Shown here piece by piece: positions 55,100-63,532 of a stretch of 64,000 nt of DNA. The notes under the pieces are model-generated. The model saw only the letters and a program-made list of their open reading frames with translations, was not told the DNA's origin and made no database searches. Source of the DNA: Marinomonas polaris DSM 16579 (lineage in GTDB: Bacteria; Pseudomonadota; Gammaproteobacteria; Pseudomonadales; Marinomonadaceae). The stretch lies in contig NZ_FQVF01000006.1 of NCBI RefSeq assembly GCF_900129155.1, forward strand, positions 124,001 through 188,000, read 5' to 3'. A program made the translations under genes and the position numbers. Numbering within the stretch: the first letter of the stretch is position 1; every line of letters starts with the position of its first letter.

Positions 55100-56260
55100 T
55101 TAGGAAAACCAACGGCGCTGACTAATAAGAAGTATTGTTAGTGCCAGCATACTAACACAAGCTGCTAGGGTAAAAACCCAAGCTCCACCCAACCATTCCC
55201 AAAGATATCCAGTAATTACCATTCCCAGTCCACCGCCTAAGCCGATAGCAAAAGCGCTATACATGGCTTGACCTTGACCAGCAAAACGTTCTGGAAAAAG
55301 ACGTCTAATCTGCTCAATGGAAACCATATGAAACAGTGCAAACGTAATACAATGGAGCAACTGCGTAAAAATAAGCACCCATGCAATAGAGGCAAACCAA
55401 CCGACTAATAACCAACGAACAATACCGCAAATAAAACAAAGTGTAATAATGTGGACCACATCAAAGCGCTTAATCGTATTACCAAAAAATAAGAACAAGA
55501 AAATTTCAATCACCACACCCAAAGCCATCAACAAGCCAATTTGTTCGCCACTGTAACCAAAGTTAGACAGATGCACGGCAAAGAAAACATTGAAAGGCGC
55601 ATGTGACATAAAAGCCAAAAATGCTAAGACAAAAAACAGCATCGATTCAGGATTTTTTACTAATGCAAAAAAAGAAGTTGTCGCCTTTGGTTGATTGGTC
55701 TCATAGGCCTGTTCTTTAAGGAAAAAAGACGTCACAACTGCAAGTGCCATAAATGCACACATTGTAGGAATAACGACACCTATCCCAAATTGACCGATTA
55801 AAAAACCAGCTCCAGTTACTGCAAACACATAACCAATTGAACCACCGGCTCTTAAACGTGTATAGGGTACATCCAATTGTCGGATACTCCGCACAGTCAA
55901 AGAGTCAGTCATCGGGATAAGTGCCGAATAAAACAGCGCCATAGTACAGGTCAATAGCCACAAGGTTTCAAATTGATCGCTCCAATTAAACGGAATGACG
56001 GCAATAAAACAACCTAAAATACCTAATTGAAGTATGCGTTTTGGTAAACCTACTTTCGCAGTTAACCATCCCCAAAAATGCGGTACCAAAATGCCAGACA
56101 AAGTGAAAGTAGACATCAATCGACCAATCTCGGAAGCGGTTAAGCCAATCGATTTATAATACATCGATATATAAGGCATCATGACGCCGATAACAGCACA
56201 GAAAAAAAAGTAAAAGAAAAATAAAGGCCAAGCCACAGGGCGAGCATTTTCAGAAAACAT
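55100..56260 (-). CDS. MFS transporter, HcaT/LacY-like (MFS_1-like)
   Basis: A 386-residue carrier with twelve hydrophobic segments. The N-terminus contains FFFYFFFCAVIGVMMPYISMYYKSIGLTASEIGRLM, typical of the 3-phenylpropionate transporter-like (MFS_1-like) branch. The family moves sugars or aromatic acids with protons. The second of two adjacent ATGs (56260) lies 5 bases after GGAG and is preferred. It is convergent with the LysR gene and divergent from the GH13 glucosidase, 189 bp away. Co-function with the glucosidase (uptake of glucosides) is inferred from position only. Confidence 0.8.
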   Translation of the reverse strand: MFSENARPVAWPLFFFYFFFCAVIGVMMPYISMYYKSIGLTASEIGRLMSTFTLSGILVPHFWGWLTAKVGLPKRILQLGILGCFIAVIPFNWSDQFETLWLLTCTMALFYSALIPMTDSLTVRSIRQLDVPYTRLRAGGSIGYVFAVTGAGFLIGQFGIGVVIPTMCAFMALAVVTSFFLKEQAYETNQPKATTSFFALVKNPESMLFFVLAFLAFMSHAPFNVFFAVHLSNFGYSGEQIGLLMALGVVIEIFLFLFFGNTIKRFDVVHIITLCFICGIVRWLLVGWFASIAWVLIFTQLLHCITFALFHMVSIEQIRRLFPERFAGQGQAMYSAFAIGLGGGLGMVITGYLWEWLGGAWVFTLAACVSMLALTILLISQRRWFS

Positions 56261-56449
56261 CATGGCTCCAAAAAATTACGATGTTTACTGCCAAATAAGA
56301 CAACAAAGATCATGCATTAATTATAATGATTAAGTATGCTGGAAATATTGTAAAAAAGCACGACAGATAATGGTGCAAGTCCGCTACAAATTTAACCTAT
56401 CCTGTCCCTGCTCATATTAATAATTTTCTTATTTACAACGAGGACAATC

Positions 56450-58075
56450 ATGACAAACAAAACAGAATGGTGGCGTGGCGCCGTAATTTATCAGGTTTAT
56501 CCTCGTAGTTTTTTCGACTCAAATAACGATGGTATCGGCGACCTTCCTGGCGTAACGGCGAAGATGAGCTACATCGCTTCATTAGGCGTTGACGCGATTT
56601 GGCTCTCTCCGTTTTTCACTTCACCCATGAAAGACTTTGGTTATGATGTTTCCAACTACTGTGACGTGGACCCTATTTTCGGAACACTGGCCGACTTTGA
56701 TGAACTGATTGCATCCGCTCATCATCACGGCCTTAAAGTTATGATTGACCAAGTTCTAAATCATAGTTCAGATCAGCATCCATGGTTTGTTGAGTCTCGC
56801 AGCAGTCATGATAACGACAAAGCCGATTGGTATGTTTGGGCGGATGCAAATCCAGATGGTACAGTCCCTAATAATTGGCTGTCTGTTTTTGGTGGTCCAG
56901 CTTGGCATTGGGATAGTCGTCGTAGACAATATTATCTTCATAATTTTTTAGACAGCCAGCCAGACTTAAACTTCCATAACCCTGTCGTTGTCGACGCATT
57001 ACTTGAAACGGTTGAGTTTTGGTTAAAACGCGGCGTAGACGGCTTCCGACTAGATACAGCAAATTATTACTATCATGACATTGAGCTAAGAAGTAACCCT
57101 CCCAAAAAAGAAGTAGTGGAAGGAAGTATTGGGGTACGACTCGACAATCCATACGCTTACCAGCTGCATCTATATGACAAATCCAGACCTGAAAATATTG
57201 CTTTTTTAAAACGTTTACGCAGCTTATTAGACCAATATCCAAACACTACAACCGTTGGTGAAGTAGGCTGTGATTTTGCACTTGAAACCATGGCAGCTTA
57301 TACACAAGGCAAAGATAAGTTACACATGTGCTACTCGTTCGACCTACTCACTCATGATTCCTCGATGGCTCACATTCGCAACACAATGGAAACAATAGAA
57401 GCGGGATTAGGCGATGGCTGGCCTTGTTGGTCGATCGGCAATCACGACGTGGAACGAGTAACTACACGCTGGGGAAATAACCATGATCCAATTGCCAAAA
57501 GCAAAATCTATATGGCAATGCTTTTAACCTTGCGCGGGAGTGTTTGTTTGTATCAGGGAGAGGAGCTTGGACTACCTGAAGCAGAGCTGACATTTGATCA
57601 ATTAGTTGATCCTTTTGGTATTGCTTTCTGGCCAGAGTTTAAAGGTCGAGACGGTTGCAGAACCCCTATTCCATGGAAAAACGAAACACTGGGAGGGTTC
57701 ACTCAGTCCGCTCAACCTTGGCTACCCATTGCAGAAGACCAAAGACCATTAGCGGTTAGCGAACAGGAAGGTAACCGCCATTCTGTTTTGCATGCTTATC
57801 GAGATTTTCTTCATGTAAGACGCAGTCATCCTGAGTTACGCCATGGTGACATTAAGTTTATCTACAACGATGAAACAACACTGACATTCCTCCGTAGCCA
57901 TAATGGCAAACGTCTTTACGTGGCAATCAATACCGCTAACCAAGACATCATATTGCCAGTCGAACTCAAACTATCAGCATTGACCTTGCCAGAAGCCATA
58001 CACAGTGGGTACATAGATGGAAAGACTATCGTCCTTCCTCCTTTTAGTATTTTGCTCGCATCCGTTCTAGACTAA
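56450..58075 (+). CDS. GH13 alpha-glucosidase (GH13_23-like)
   Basis: Hydrolyses alpha-glucosidic bonds of short oligosaccharides in the cytoplasm, a TIM-barrel GH13 enzyme. The 541-residue protein has no signal peptide. Catalytic residues are Asp202 (DGFRLDTAN, nucleophile), Glu271 (TVGEVGCD, acid/base) and Asp333 (IGNHDVER, transition-state stabiliser). Other marks are VIYQVYPRSFFDSNNDGIGD and MIDQVLNHSSDQHPWF. The catalytic numbering is the same as I recall for the Halomonas alpha-glucosidase HaG, so it is probably that type. GAGG precedes the ATG. Possible glucosylglycerol or maltose use is inference. Confidence 0.93.
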   Translation: MTNKTEWWRGAVIYQVYPRSFFDSNNDGIGDLPGVTAKMSYIASLGVDAIWLSPFFTSPMKDFGYDVSNYCDVDPIFGTLADFDELIASAHHHGLKVMIDQVLNHSSDQHPWFVESRSSHDNDKADWYVWADANPDGTVPNNWLSVFGGPAWHWDSRRRQYYLHNFLDSQPDLNFHNPVVVDALLETVEFWLKRGVDGFRLDTANYYYHDIELRSNPPKKEVVEGSIGVRLDNPYAYQLHLYDKSRPENIAFLKRLRSLLDQYPNTTTVGEVGCDFALETMAAYTQGKDKLHMCYSFDLLTHDSSMAHIRNTMETIEAGLGDGWPCWSIGNHDVERVTTRWGNNHDPIAKSKIYMAMLLTLRGSVCLYQGEELGLPEAELTFDQLVDPFGIAFWPEFKGRDGCRTPIPWKNETLGGFTQSAQPWLPIAEDQRPLAVSEQEGNRHSVLHAYRDFLHVRRSHPELRHGDIKFIYNDETTLTFLRSHNGKRLYVAINTANQDIILPVELKLSALTLPEAIHSGYIDGKTIVLPPFSILLASVLD

Positions 58076-58091
58076 CTTTTTAAACCTAAAA

Positions 58092-58129
58092 AAAAAGCCC
58101 CACTCTTAAAGCAATAAGAGCGGGGCTTT
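58092..58129. terminator. Terminator between alpha-glucosidase and AI-2E gene
   Basis: Stem AAAGCCCC-a-CTCTTA / TAAGAG-c-GGGGCTTT, with one mismatch and a 6-nt loop, 16 bases after the stop. The A-run on the left suits the convergent minus-strand gene. Confidence 0.85.
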
Positions 58130-58152
58130 AAGCTTATGCAGAAAAGAAAAAA

Positions 58153-59214
58153 CTATGAGGACAAAAGCTCTTGGTTTGGCCACGCATTAATAATAGCTTT
58201 TACCAAAGTAGCTAATGGAATCGCAAAAAATATCCCCCAGAACCCCCATATACCACCGAAAAACAAAACTGCAACAATGATTGCCAGCGGATGCAAGTTC
58301 ACTGCCTCTGAAAACAATAATGGGACAAGCACATTACCATCCAATGCTTGAACGATTAAATAGGCAACCACCACATAGATGAATTCACTCTGAGTTCCGT
58401 ATTGATAGAACGCCACCAACACAACTGGAATAGTCACGGCAGCCGCACCGATGTAAGGAATCAACACCGACAAACCGACTAACAAGGCCAGCAACTCTGC
58501 GTATTTCAAACCAAACACCAAAAATACAACATAAGTCACTACACCAACGACAAACATCTCAATGAACTTGCCTCGAATATAATTTGCAATCTGGCCATTC
58601 ATTTCATGAGCGATATTACGCATCATTTTTCTTTCCTTAGGTAACCAAGACGTCAAATAATCAAGTATTTTATCTTGGTCTTTTAACAAGAAAAAAATCA
58701 CCAATGGCACTAATACCACGTAAATAACAACTGAGAACAACGAAGGAATGCTCGACAACGAAAAAGATAACAACCATTGCCCAAGATTCGTTGACTCATT
58801 GGCAAGTGAATTTGTTACTTCATCTATCGCCGCTTGACTAACTAAATCACTATGCCCCTCAGCAAATTGCTGCACTTCATTGCGAATTACCATAAACATC
58901 CTCGGTGCATCTTGCACGAGTCGTACAGCCTGGCGCCAAATAATTGGTACCATGACACCGATAAAAACACTACAGGCGGTTAAGAAAGTAAAAAATACAA
59001 TAAAAACAGATGTGAGATGACCCAGTCGGAGACGTTGCAGCCGATCAACTAAACCCTGCAGTAAAAATGCTAAGACGATAGCAATTAATATTGGTGCTAG
59101 AATCCCGCCCCAAAAAGCCAAAACACAGAGCGTAGCAATCAGTAATAAAAGAAAGACCACTACTTCTTCATTAGAAAAATACCGTTTAATCAGCGTATCA
59201 ACAATTTTAAACAT
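58153..59214 (-). CDS. AI-2E family transporter (PerM-like)
   Basis: A 353-residue membrane protein of the AI-2E/PerM family with about seven or eight hydrophobic segments. Typical pieces are the LPFFLLKD-like segment as VIFFLLKDQDKILDYLTSWLPKE, the RGKFIEMFVVGVVTYVVFLVFGLKYA core, and LVPLLFSEAVNLHPLAIIVAVLFFGGIWGFWGIFFAIPLATLVKA at the end. The role in cells is poorly known; some members export the quorum signal AI-2 or act as sodium/proton antiporters. It lies next to a TusA-like gene and a divergent BepA-like gene, the order I recall for P. aeruginosa PA1007-PA1006-PA1005. Confidence 0.92.
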   Translation of the reverse strand: MFKIVDTLIKRYFSNEEVVVFLLLLIATLCVLAFWGGILAPILIAIVLAFLLQGLVDRLQRLRLGHLTSVFIVFFTFLTACSVFIGVMVPIIWRQAVRLVQDAPRMFMVIRNEVQQFAEGHSDLVSQAAIDEVTNSLANESTNLGQWLLSFSLSSIPSLFSVVIYVVLVPLVIFFLLKDQDKILDYLTSWLPKERKMMRNIAHEMNGQIANYIRGKFIEMFVVGVVTYVVFLVFGLKYAELLALLVGLSVLIPYIGAAAVTIPVVLVAFYQYGTQSEFIYVVVAYLIVQALDGNVLVPLLFSEAVNLHPLAIIVAVLFFGGIWGFWGIFFAIPLATLVKAIINAWPNQELLSS

Positions 59215-59226
59215 ATCGAGTCCGTT

Positions 59227-59472
59227 TCAGCTTTTTTGAATAACAAAGGTATACACATCATTGTCTTCACATGTTGACAATAAAGTAAATCCGACGAGTG
59301 CCGTATATTGAGGGATATCTTTTAACGAACCTGCATCGCAGGTTGTCACACATAAGCGCTCTCCCACCGCCATCTTACTTAACGCCATTTTTGCCTTTAA
59401 CAAAGGCATTGGGCAACGATCTTCTCTTGCATCCAAGATTACGTCATACTGATTGCCTAGATTGATCGTCAT
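59227..59472 (-). CDS. TusA-family sulfur carrier (PA1006-like)
   Basis: An 81-residue sulfur-carrier fold protein. The CPMPLLKAK motif (Cys20 near the N-terminus) is the persulfide-bearing CPxP site of TusA/SirA proteins. The second half, TTCDAGSLKDIPQYTALVGFTLLS, is also typical. Its place beside PerM and M48 genes fits P. aeruginosa PA1006, a TusA-like protein reported to be needed for molybdenum homeostasis, rather than tRNA-thiolation TusA. The moaE/moaD genes about 4 kb away fit but do not prove this. It begins 12 bp upstream of the PerM gene. Confidence 0.9.
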   Translation of the reverse strand: MTINLGNQYDVILDAREDRCPMPLLKAKMALSKMAVGERLCVTTCDAGSLKDIPQYTALVGFTLLSTCEDNDVYTFVIQKS

Positions 59473-59507
59473 TTTATAATTTACCCAATGAATACATTAG
59501 CCATATT

Positions 59508-60929
59508 ATGAGACTATTTTCAAACGTTACAACAGGCTTAACCATCTTAGCCGTTGTTTTTACAAGTACTTTGTCCAATATAAGTACAGCCAGCATTCCT
59601 GATCTGGAAGCGAACAAAGACGAAAGAGCCTTGTCTAATCCCTCCTACATACTAGGACAATATTGGTTTCGAAAACTAAATGGAAGCCGAGCATTAATCG
59701 ACTTTCCTCCAGCCTACGATTACTTAAAAGATGCGCTATCTCAAATTCTTCCGCAAACGAATCTTTACAACACCAAGATTGAAATGACTCTTTTAAATAG
59801 TTCGCAGAGTAATGCTTTTGTCATTCCAGGCAATCATCTTTTCATTTACTCAGATATTATGGAGATGATAACTAGTGAAGACATGCTATTTGGCTTATTA
59901 GGACACGAAATTGCTCATTTGGATCTTCGGCACTATGAGCGCCAAACCAAACATTCTGGTGAAGAGTTACAGAAGACTCTTGTCATGCTGGGAGCAGGAA
60001 TAGCTGCAGCCCTAGCTGGCGCCGGCTCTGATGCCACAACAGCACTTTGGCTAGGGGGTATAGCGAATCAGGCAGAAAATACTCTAACTTATAGTCGCAA
60101 CCAAGAACAAGAAGCCGATCGACGTGGTCGAGAATATCTAATCAACGCAGGACTCGCACCTGAGGGTATGACAAAATTATTTCAGGCTTTCTTTAAGCAG
60201 GCACTGGGAAGACCAAAACTGGAATATTTATCAAGCCATCCTTCGCCAAACTCAAGGCTATCTGATTCCTTTAGTACCGAGACTAAAGAAACTATCTTAA
60301 GCAACAATACAACAACAGACTTTGAATTTTTTAGAGCAAGTATGCTAGCTTACAGAGCAGGTATTGAAGACAAACCCTTTACCTATTTAGATCAAAATAT
60401 ACAGGATAATGATGCTAAAAATTTCGCTAAAGGACTTTTCTCTTATCTTATCCAATCCCCCGAAAGAGCCCTAATTTTTTTAAATAAACTAGAAAAACAC
60501 AATCAATTCACAGATTACTTACAAGCGCTTAGTTATGCTGCTTCAGGCCAAACAGAGCAAGGCCTTAACATCATAAATATGCGGCTAGACCTTGCACCAA
60601 AAGATATTCTTTTTTCAATGCTTCATGCACAATTAACTAAAACAAAACCTATCTCAGTTTATTCAAATTATCTTTATGAGCAGAGATTGATTTGGAGAGC
60701 TAACATTCAATATTATCAATCTAGAAACAACATTCCTATGGCACTAAACTATCGAGCTTTATTAGACTTTAGCCAAGGAAAGGATAAAACAGCAGAGTAT
60801 TTAATTAAACGAGCCGAAAATGATGCTAAAGATAACGACAAAAATGCCATACAAGAAACAGCAGCAAAATTTAAAATAATTAATGAAGCAGAAAAACAAG
60901 AAGACTTAGAAGAAGAAAATAGAAATTAG
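59508..60929 (+). CDS. bepA: Periplasmic M48 metalloprotease with TPR domain (BepA-like)
   Basis: Zinc protease and chaperone-like protein of the outer-membrane quality-control type. The 473-residue protein has an N-terminal signal peptide (about 1-30), the HExxH zinc site at His133-Glu134 and His137 (GHEIAHLDL), and a later ligand in QEQEADRRG near 202. A C-terminal helical region (about 270-455) is consistent with TPR repeats (FLNKLEKHNQFTDYLQALSYAASGQTEQGL). Length is close to E. coli BepA (487). Divergent from the TusA-like gene, 35 bp away, and closed by a terminator. Confidence 0.9.
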   Translation: MRLFSNVTTGLTILAVVFTSTLSNISTASIPDLEANKDERALSNPSYILGQYWFRKLNGSRALIDFPPAYDYLKDALSQILPQTNLYNTKIEMTLLNSSQSNAFVIPGNHLFIYSDIMEMITSEDMLFGLLGHEIAHLDLRHYERQTKHSGEELQKTLVMLGAGIAAALAGAGSDATTALWLGGIANQAENTLTYSRNQEQEADRRGREYLINAGLAPEGMTKLFQAFFKQALGRPKLEYLSSHPSPNSRLSDSFSTETKETILSNNTTTDFEFFRASMLAYRAGIEDKPFTYLDQNIQDNDAKNFAKGLFSYLIQSPERALIFLNKLEKHNQFTDYLQALSYAASGQTEQGLNIINMRLDLAPKDILFSMLHAQLTKTKPISVYSNYLYEQRLIWRANIQYYQSRNNIPMALNYRALLDFSQGKDKTAEYLIKRAENDAKDNDKNAIQETAAKFKIINEAEKQEDLEEENRN

Positions 60930-60945
60930 CGAAATATAAAAAAAT

Positions 60946-60974
60946 AAAAAGCCAAACTAAAAGTTTGGCTTTTT
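60946..60974. terminator. Terminator between bepA and the small secreted-protein genes
   Basis: A 13-bp stem AAAAAGCCAAACT / AGTTTGGCTTTTT with a 3-nt loop, 16 bases after the bepA stop and 19 before the end of the first small gene. A- and T-runs make it bidirectional. Confidence 0.9.
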
Positions 60975-60993
60975 TATCTACAGCAAGTCAGCA

Positions 60994-61275
60994 TCATTCT
61001 GCTGATTGTGCGTGGAGTTCATCAAACTGTGCTTGCAATTCAGCATGTTTAGTTTGGTATGCAGATACTTTCTGATCTACACTATATGCACCATTCAAAT
61101 TAACATTTGCATCGACATCAGCGCCCATGTTTTCAAGTGTTACAGCGAGTGCTTCTACGCTACCTCTAGCACTTTGAATGCGGTCAGTAGGACTCTCATC
61201 AGAAGCTGCAAACGCACTGGTAGCCATTACAGATGCTGTTACGAGAGCTAGAATAGTTTTATTTAAAGTATTCAT
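60994..61275 (-). CDS. Small secreted helical protein, copy 1 of three
   Basis: A 93-residue protein with a classic signal peptide (MNTLNKTILALVTASVMATSAFA, cleavage after AFA). The mature part of about 70 residues is Asp/Glu/Gln-rich, predicted helical, without cysteine, and ends in FDELHAQSAE. It shares SVEALAVTLENMGADVD and NLNGAYSVDQK with the two neighbouring copies but is the most diverged. Unlike the others it has an extra ASDESPTDR stretch after the signal. AAGGA precedes the ATG. Last of three tandem genes on the minus strand. Function unknown. Confidence 0.8.
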   Translation of the reverse strand: MNTLNKTILALVTASVMATSAFAASDESPTDRIQSARGSVEALAVTLENMGADVDANVNLNGAYSVDQKVSAYQTKHAELQAQFDELHAQSAE

Positions 61276-61307
61276 ATCGTTATCCTTTAATCTGTTAGAT
61301 GGGGTTA

Positions 61308-61580
61308 TTATTCCGCTGTTTGAGCATGTAATGTATCGAATTGGTTTTGCAATTCTGTATGCTTAGCGTTATATACAGCCGCTTTTTGATCAAAAGTATA
61401 AGCACCATTTAAATCGACACTGGTATCAACATTAGCACCCATATTTTCAAGCGTTGCCCCTAAAGCCTCAACACTACCTTTTGCACTTTGAACACGCTCA
61501 GTACCTGTTTCAGCAAAAGCTGCTGTCGTCATTACAGAAGCAGCTAATAGCGCTAAAATAGTTTTATTTAAGTTTTTCAT
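61308..61580 (-). CDS. Small secreted helical protein, copy 2 of three
   Basis: A 90-residue protein starting MKNLNKTILALLAASVMTTA, signal cleavage after AFA, then a mature part of 67 residues beginning ETGTERVQSAKGSVEALG and ending LHAQTAE. It is nearly identical to copy 3 in the mature region, without cysteine or lipobox, so it is a soluble periplasmic or secreted product. The ATG at 61580 has AAAGG upstream; an in-frame GTG at 61589 is less likely. No family recognised. Confidence 0.82.
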   Translation of the reverse strand: MKNLNKTILALLAASVMTTAAFAETGTERVQSAKGSVEALGATLENMGANVDTSVDLNGAYTFDQKAAVYNAKHTELQNQFDTLHAQTAE

Positions 61581-61632
61581 AATATTCACCTTTAAAATTA
61601 AATAGTATTTGAATCGATTATAAAGCGTTTAA

Positions 61633-61905
61633 TTACTCTGCAGATTGTGCGTGCAAAGCGTCAAATTGATTTTGAAGTTCAGCATGTTTCGTATTATAAA
61701 CAGCTGCTTTCTGTTCAAAAGTATAAGCACCATTTAAATCAACACTGGTATCAACATTAGCGCCCATATTTTCAAGAGTCACACCTAACGCCTCAACACT
61801 ACCTTTTGCACTTTGAACATGTTCAATGCCTGTTTCGGCAAAAGCTGCAGTTGTCATTGCAGAAGCAGTTAATAGAGCCAAAGTTACTTTAGTGATAGTT
61901 TTCAT
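61633..61905 (-). CDS. Small secreted helical protein, copy 3 of three
   Basis: First gene of the array in transcription order. A 90-residue protein with signal peptide (MKTITKVTLALLTASAMTTA, cleavage after AFA) and a 67-residue acidic, helical mature part with NMGANVDTSVDLNGAYTF at its centre. AAGGAG lies 7 bases before the ATG, the best ribosome site of the three. The upstream gap holds a TATTAT -10-like element and a small dyad, so the promoter is probably here. No known family and no cysteine, metal or enzyme motif visible. Confidence 0.82.
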   Translation of the reverse strand: MKTITKVTLALLTASAMTTAAFAETGIEHVQSAKGSVEALGVTLENMGANVDTSVDLNGAYTFEQKAAVYNTKHAELQNQFDALHAQSAE

Positions 61906-62237
61906 ATTTATCTCCTTGAGAGAGCAATCATTAATATTTAAAATTCAAATCGTTTATCGCTTCGATAAATTTATAATAGTCCTTTACTGAAAATTAAAAA
62001 GCCCAAAACAATATCTTCCACCTTTGTTCCAAATACGAACTAACAAACATCAATTCGAGTAAAGATCACAAAAAATAGGTAGAAATCAAAATAAATAAGG
62101 CAAAAAAACAGTCGAATAAGGAATAAATACACAAAGCGTGACTTTCACTTAAGAGCGATTCCCGATATAGAGACAAATCGATAGGGATAGATCGAAAAAT
62201 TTGCTAATATACATCATCTGTTTGGATATAAAAGATT
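61906..62237. promoter_or_regulatory. Divergent control region between the secreted-protein array and the recombinase gene
   Basis: About 330 bases, AT-rich. For the array, the minus strand has TATTAT (61978-61973) followed at once by a perfect dyad TTTATCG-3-CGATAAA (61953-61969), which would sit at or near the transcript start. For the recombinase, an extended -10 TGCTAATAT ends at 62210, after a cluster of CGAT-type repeats (62150-62195). No -35 matches well in either direction and no RNA gene is seen. Confidence 0.55.
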
Positions 62238-63485
62238 ATGACACCGCTTGCTTTAATAGATAACTTAGAACATTTACCTAATCCTTTTACTCAGTTTGAA
62301 GGTATTGTCGCTCATTTAGAAAGCTCTACACCTCATATCAATGATCCTGAGTATCGACGAGATCTTCAGCTAGCATTATGCTTTATCTATAGTTACAACG
62401 GCTCACAAGCAACATTCAACTCTTATAGACGAGAAGTTGAGCGATTACTCCTCTGGTCATGGCATATCGCCTTATGCCCAACAACCCAGTTACGTCGTGA
62501 TCAGATCGAAGAATTTATACATTTTTGTATAACACCTCCAGAAAGCTGGATTGGCACGAAAAACGTCGCTCGTTTTAAATTACATATGGGACAGAGAACA
62601 GCCAATAAAGATTGGCGACCATTTGTTGCGCATGTGAGTAAATTAGAATTTAAAAATGGTGATGTACCTAAAGCCAAACAACACTCATTATCTCAAGCAG
62701 CCATCAGGGCAACATTTTCAATCCTATCGTCTTATTATGGATTTCTTATGCAAGAGGATGCTGCACAGCAAAATCCTGTGGCATTGATTCGACAAAAAAG
62801 TAAATTTGTAAAAAAAGAAATCACTCGTAAACAAGTCAGACGTATTTCTAATTTGCAGTGGGACTATGTAATAGAAACAGCAGAAATGTTGGCTGAAGAA
62901 GATCCCGCACACCATGAACGCACTCTATTTATAATGAATGCTTTGCTCGGCATGTATTTACGAATTTCTGAATTAGTCGCCGATGAACGGTCTGCGCCAG
63001 TGATGGGCGACTTTATAAAAGACGCCGACGGACATTGGTGGTTTAAAGTTCTTTCAAAAGGTAATAAAGAACGACTGGTTGCCGTATCTGATGATATGTT
63101 GAATGCTTTAAAACGCTATCGACAGTTTCGAGATTTACCATTACTGCCAACCATTGCTGAAAACACACCTCTTGTACCTAAAAACCGAGGACAAGGTGCG
63201 ATGACAAGCTCAAGACAGGTTCGCAACATAGTTCAGCTGTGCTTTGACAAGGCTTATGAACGCATGTGCGAAGATGGCATGAGAGCCGATGCTGATGACC
63301 TACGCGTTGCAACCGTTCACTGGTTACGACACACAGGCATATCGGAAGACGTAAAAACGAGACCAAAAGAGCACGTTAGAGAAGACGCTGGCCACGCCAG
63401 CATGGCAACAACAGATAAGTACATTGATACTGAATATCGAGAGCGTCATGCAAGTGGCCGAAAGAAAACCCTTCGACCTCACTAA
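62238..63485 (+). CDS. Tyrosine recombinase / phage-family integrase
   Basis: Site-specific recombinase of 415 residues. The N-terminal half (about 40-180) is a SAM-like core-binding domain with NSYRREVERLLLWSW. The catalytic half has all expected residues: Arg242 (YLRISE), Lys274 (LSKGNKERL), His361-x-x-Arg364 (VHWLRHTG), His386 (DAGHASM) and Tyr395 (TDKYID), so it should be active. GGAT lies 10 bases before the ATG. No phage, transposon or plasmid genes are next to it, and moaE follows. Possibly a remnant of an integrated element or a housekeeping recombinase; neither is shown. Confidence 0.88.
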   Translation: MTPLALIDNLEHLPNPFTQFEGIVAHLESSTPHINDPEYRRDLQLALCFIYSYNGSQATFNSYRREVERLLLWSWHIALCPTTQLRRDQIEEFIHFCITPPESWIGTKNVARFKLHMGQRTANKDWRPFVAHVSKLEFKNGDVPKAKQHSLSQAAIRATFSILSSYYGFLMQEDAAQQNPVALIRQKSKFVKKEITRKQVRRISNLQWDYVIETAEMLAEEDPAHHERTLFIMNALLGMYLRISELVADERSAPVMGDFIKDADGHWWFKVLSKGNKERLVAVSDDMLNALKRYRQFRDLPLLPTIAENTPLVPKNRGQGAMTSSRQVRNIVQLCFDKAYERMCEDGMRADADDLRVATVHWLRHTGISEDVKTRPKEHVREDAGHASMATTDKYIDTEYRERHASGRKKTLRPH

Positions 63486-63532
63486 TTGTCAGTCTTAACA
63501 AGAACTAGCACTTCTCTTTATTGTGAGTTGTG

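Larger units (their letters stand above)
60994..61905 (-). repeat. Tandem array of three paralogous secreted-protein genes
   Basis: Three genes in the same direction with gaps of 52 and 32 bases, each with its own ribosome site and signal peptide. Copies 2 and 3 agree at 59 of 67 mature residues by direct comparison, while copy 1 differs more. The DNA is also similar across the copies, so this is a gene-duplication array. Confidence 0.85.

Noticed and set aside
62238..63485. Prophage or integrative element around the recombinase
   Set aside because: No structural, replication or mobilisation genes, no tRNA target and no visible direct repeats; flanking genes are housekeeping.
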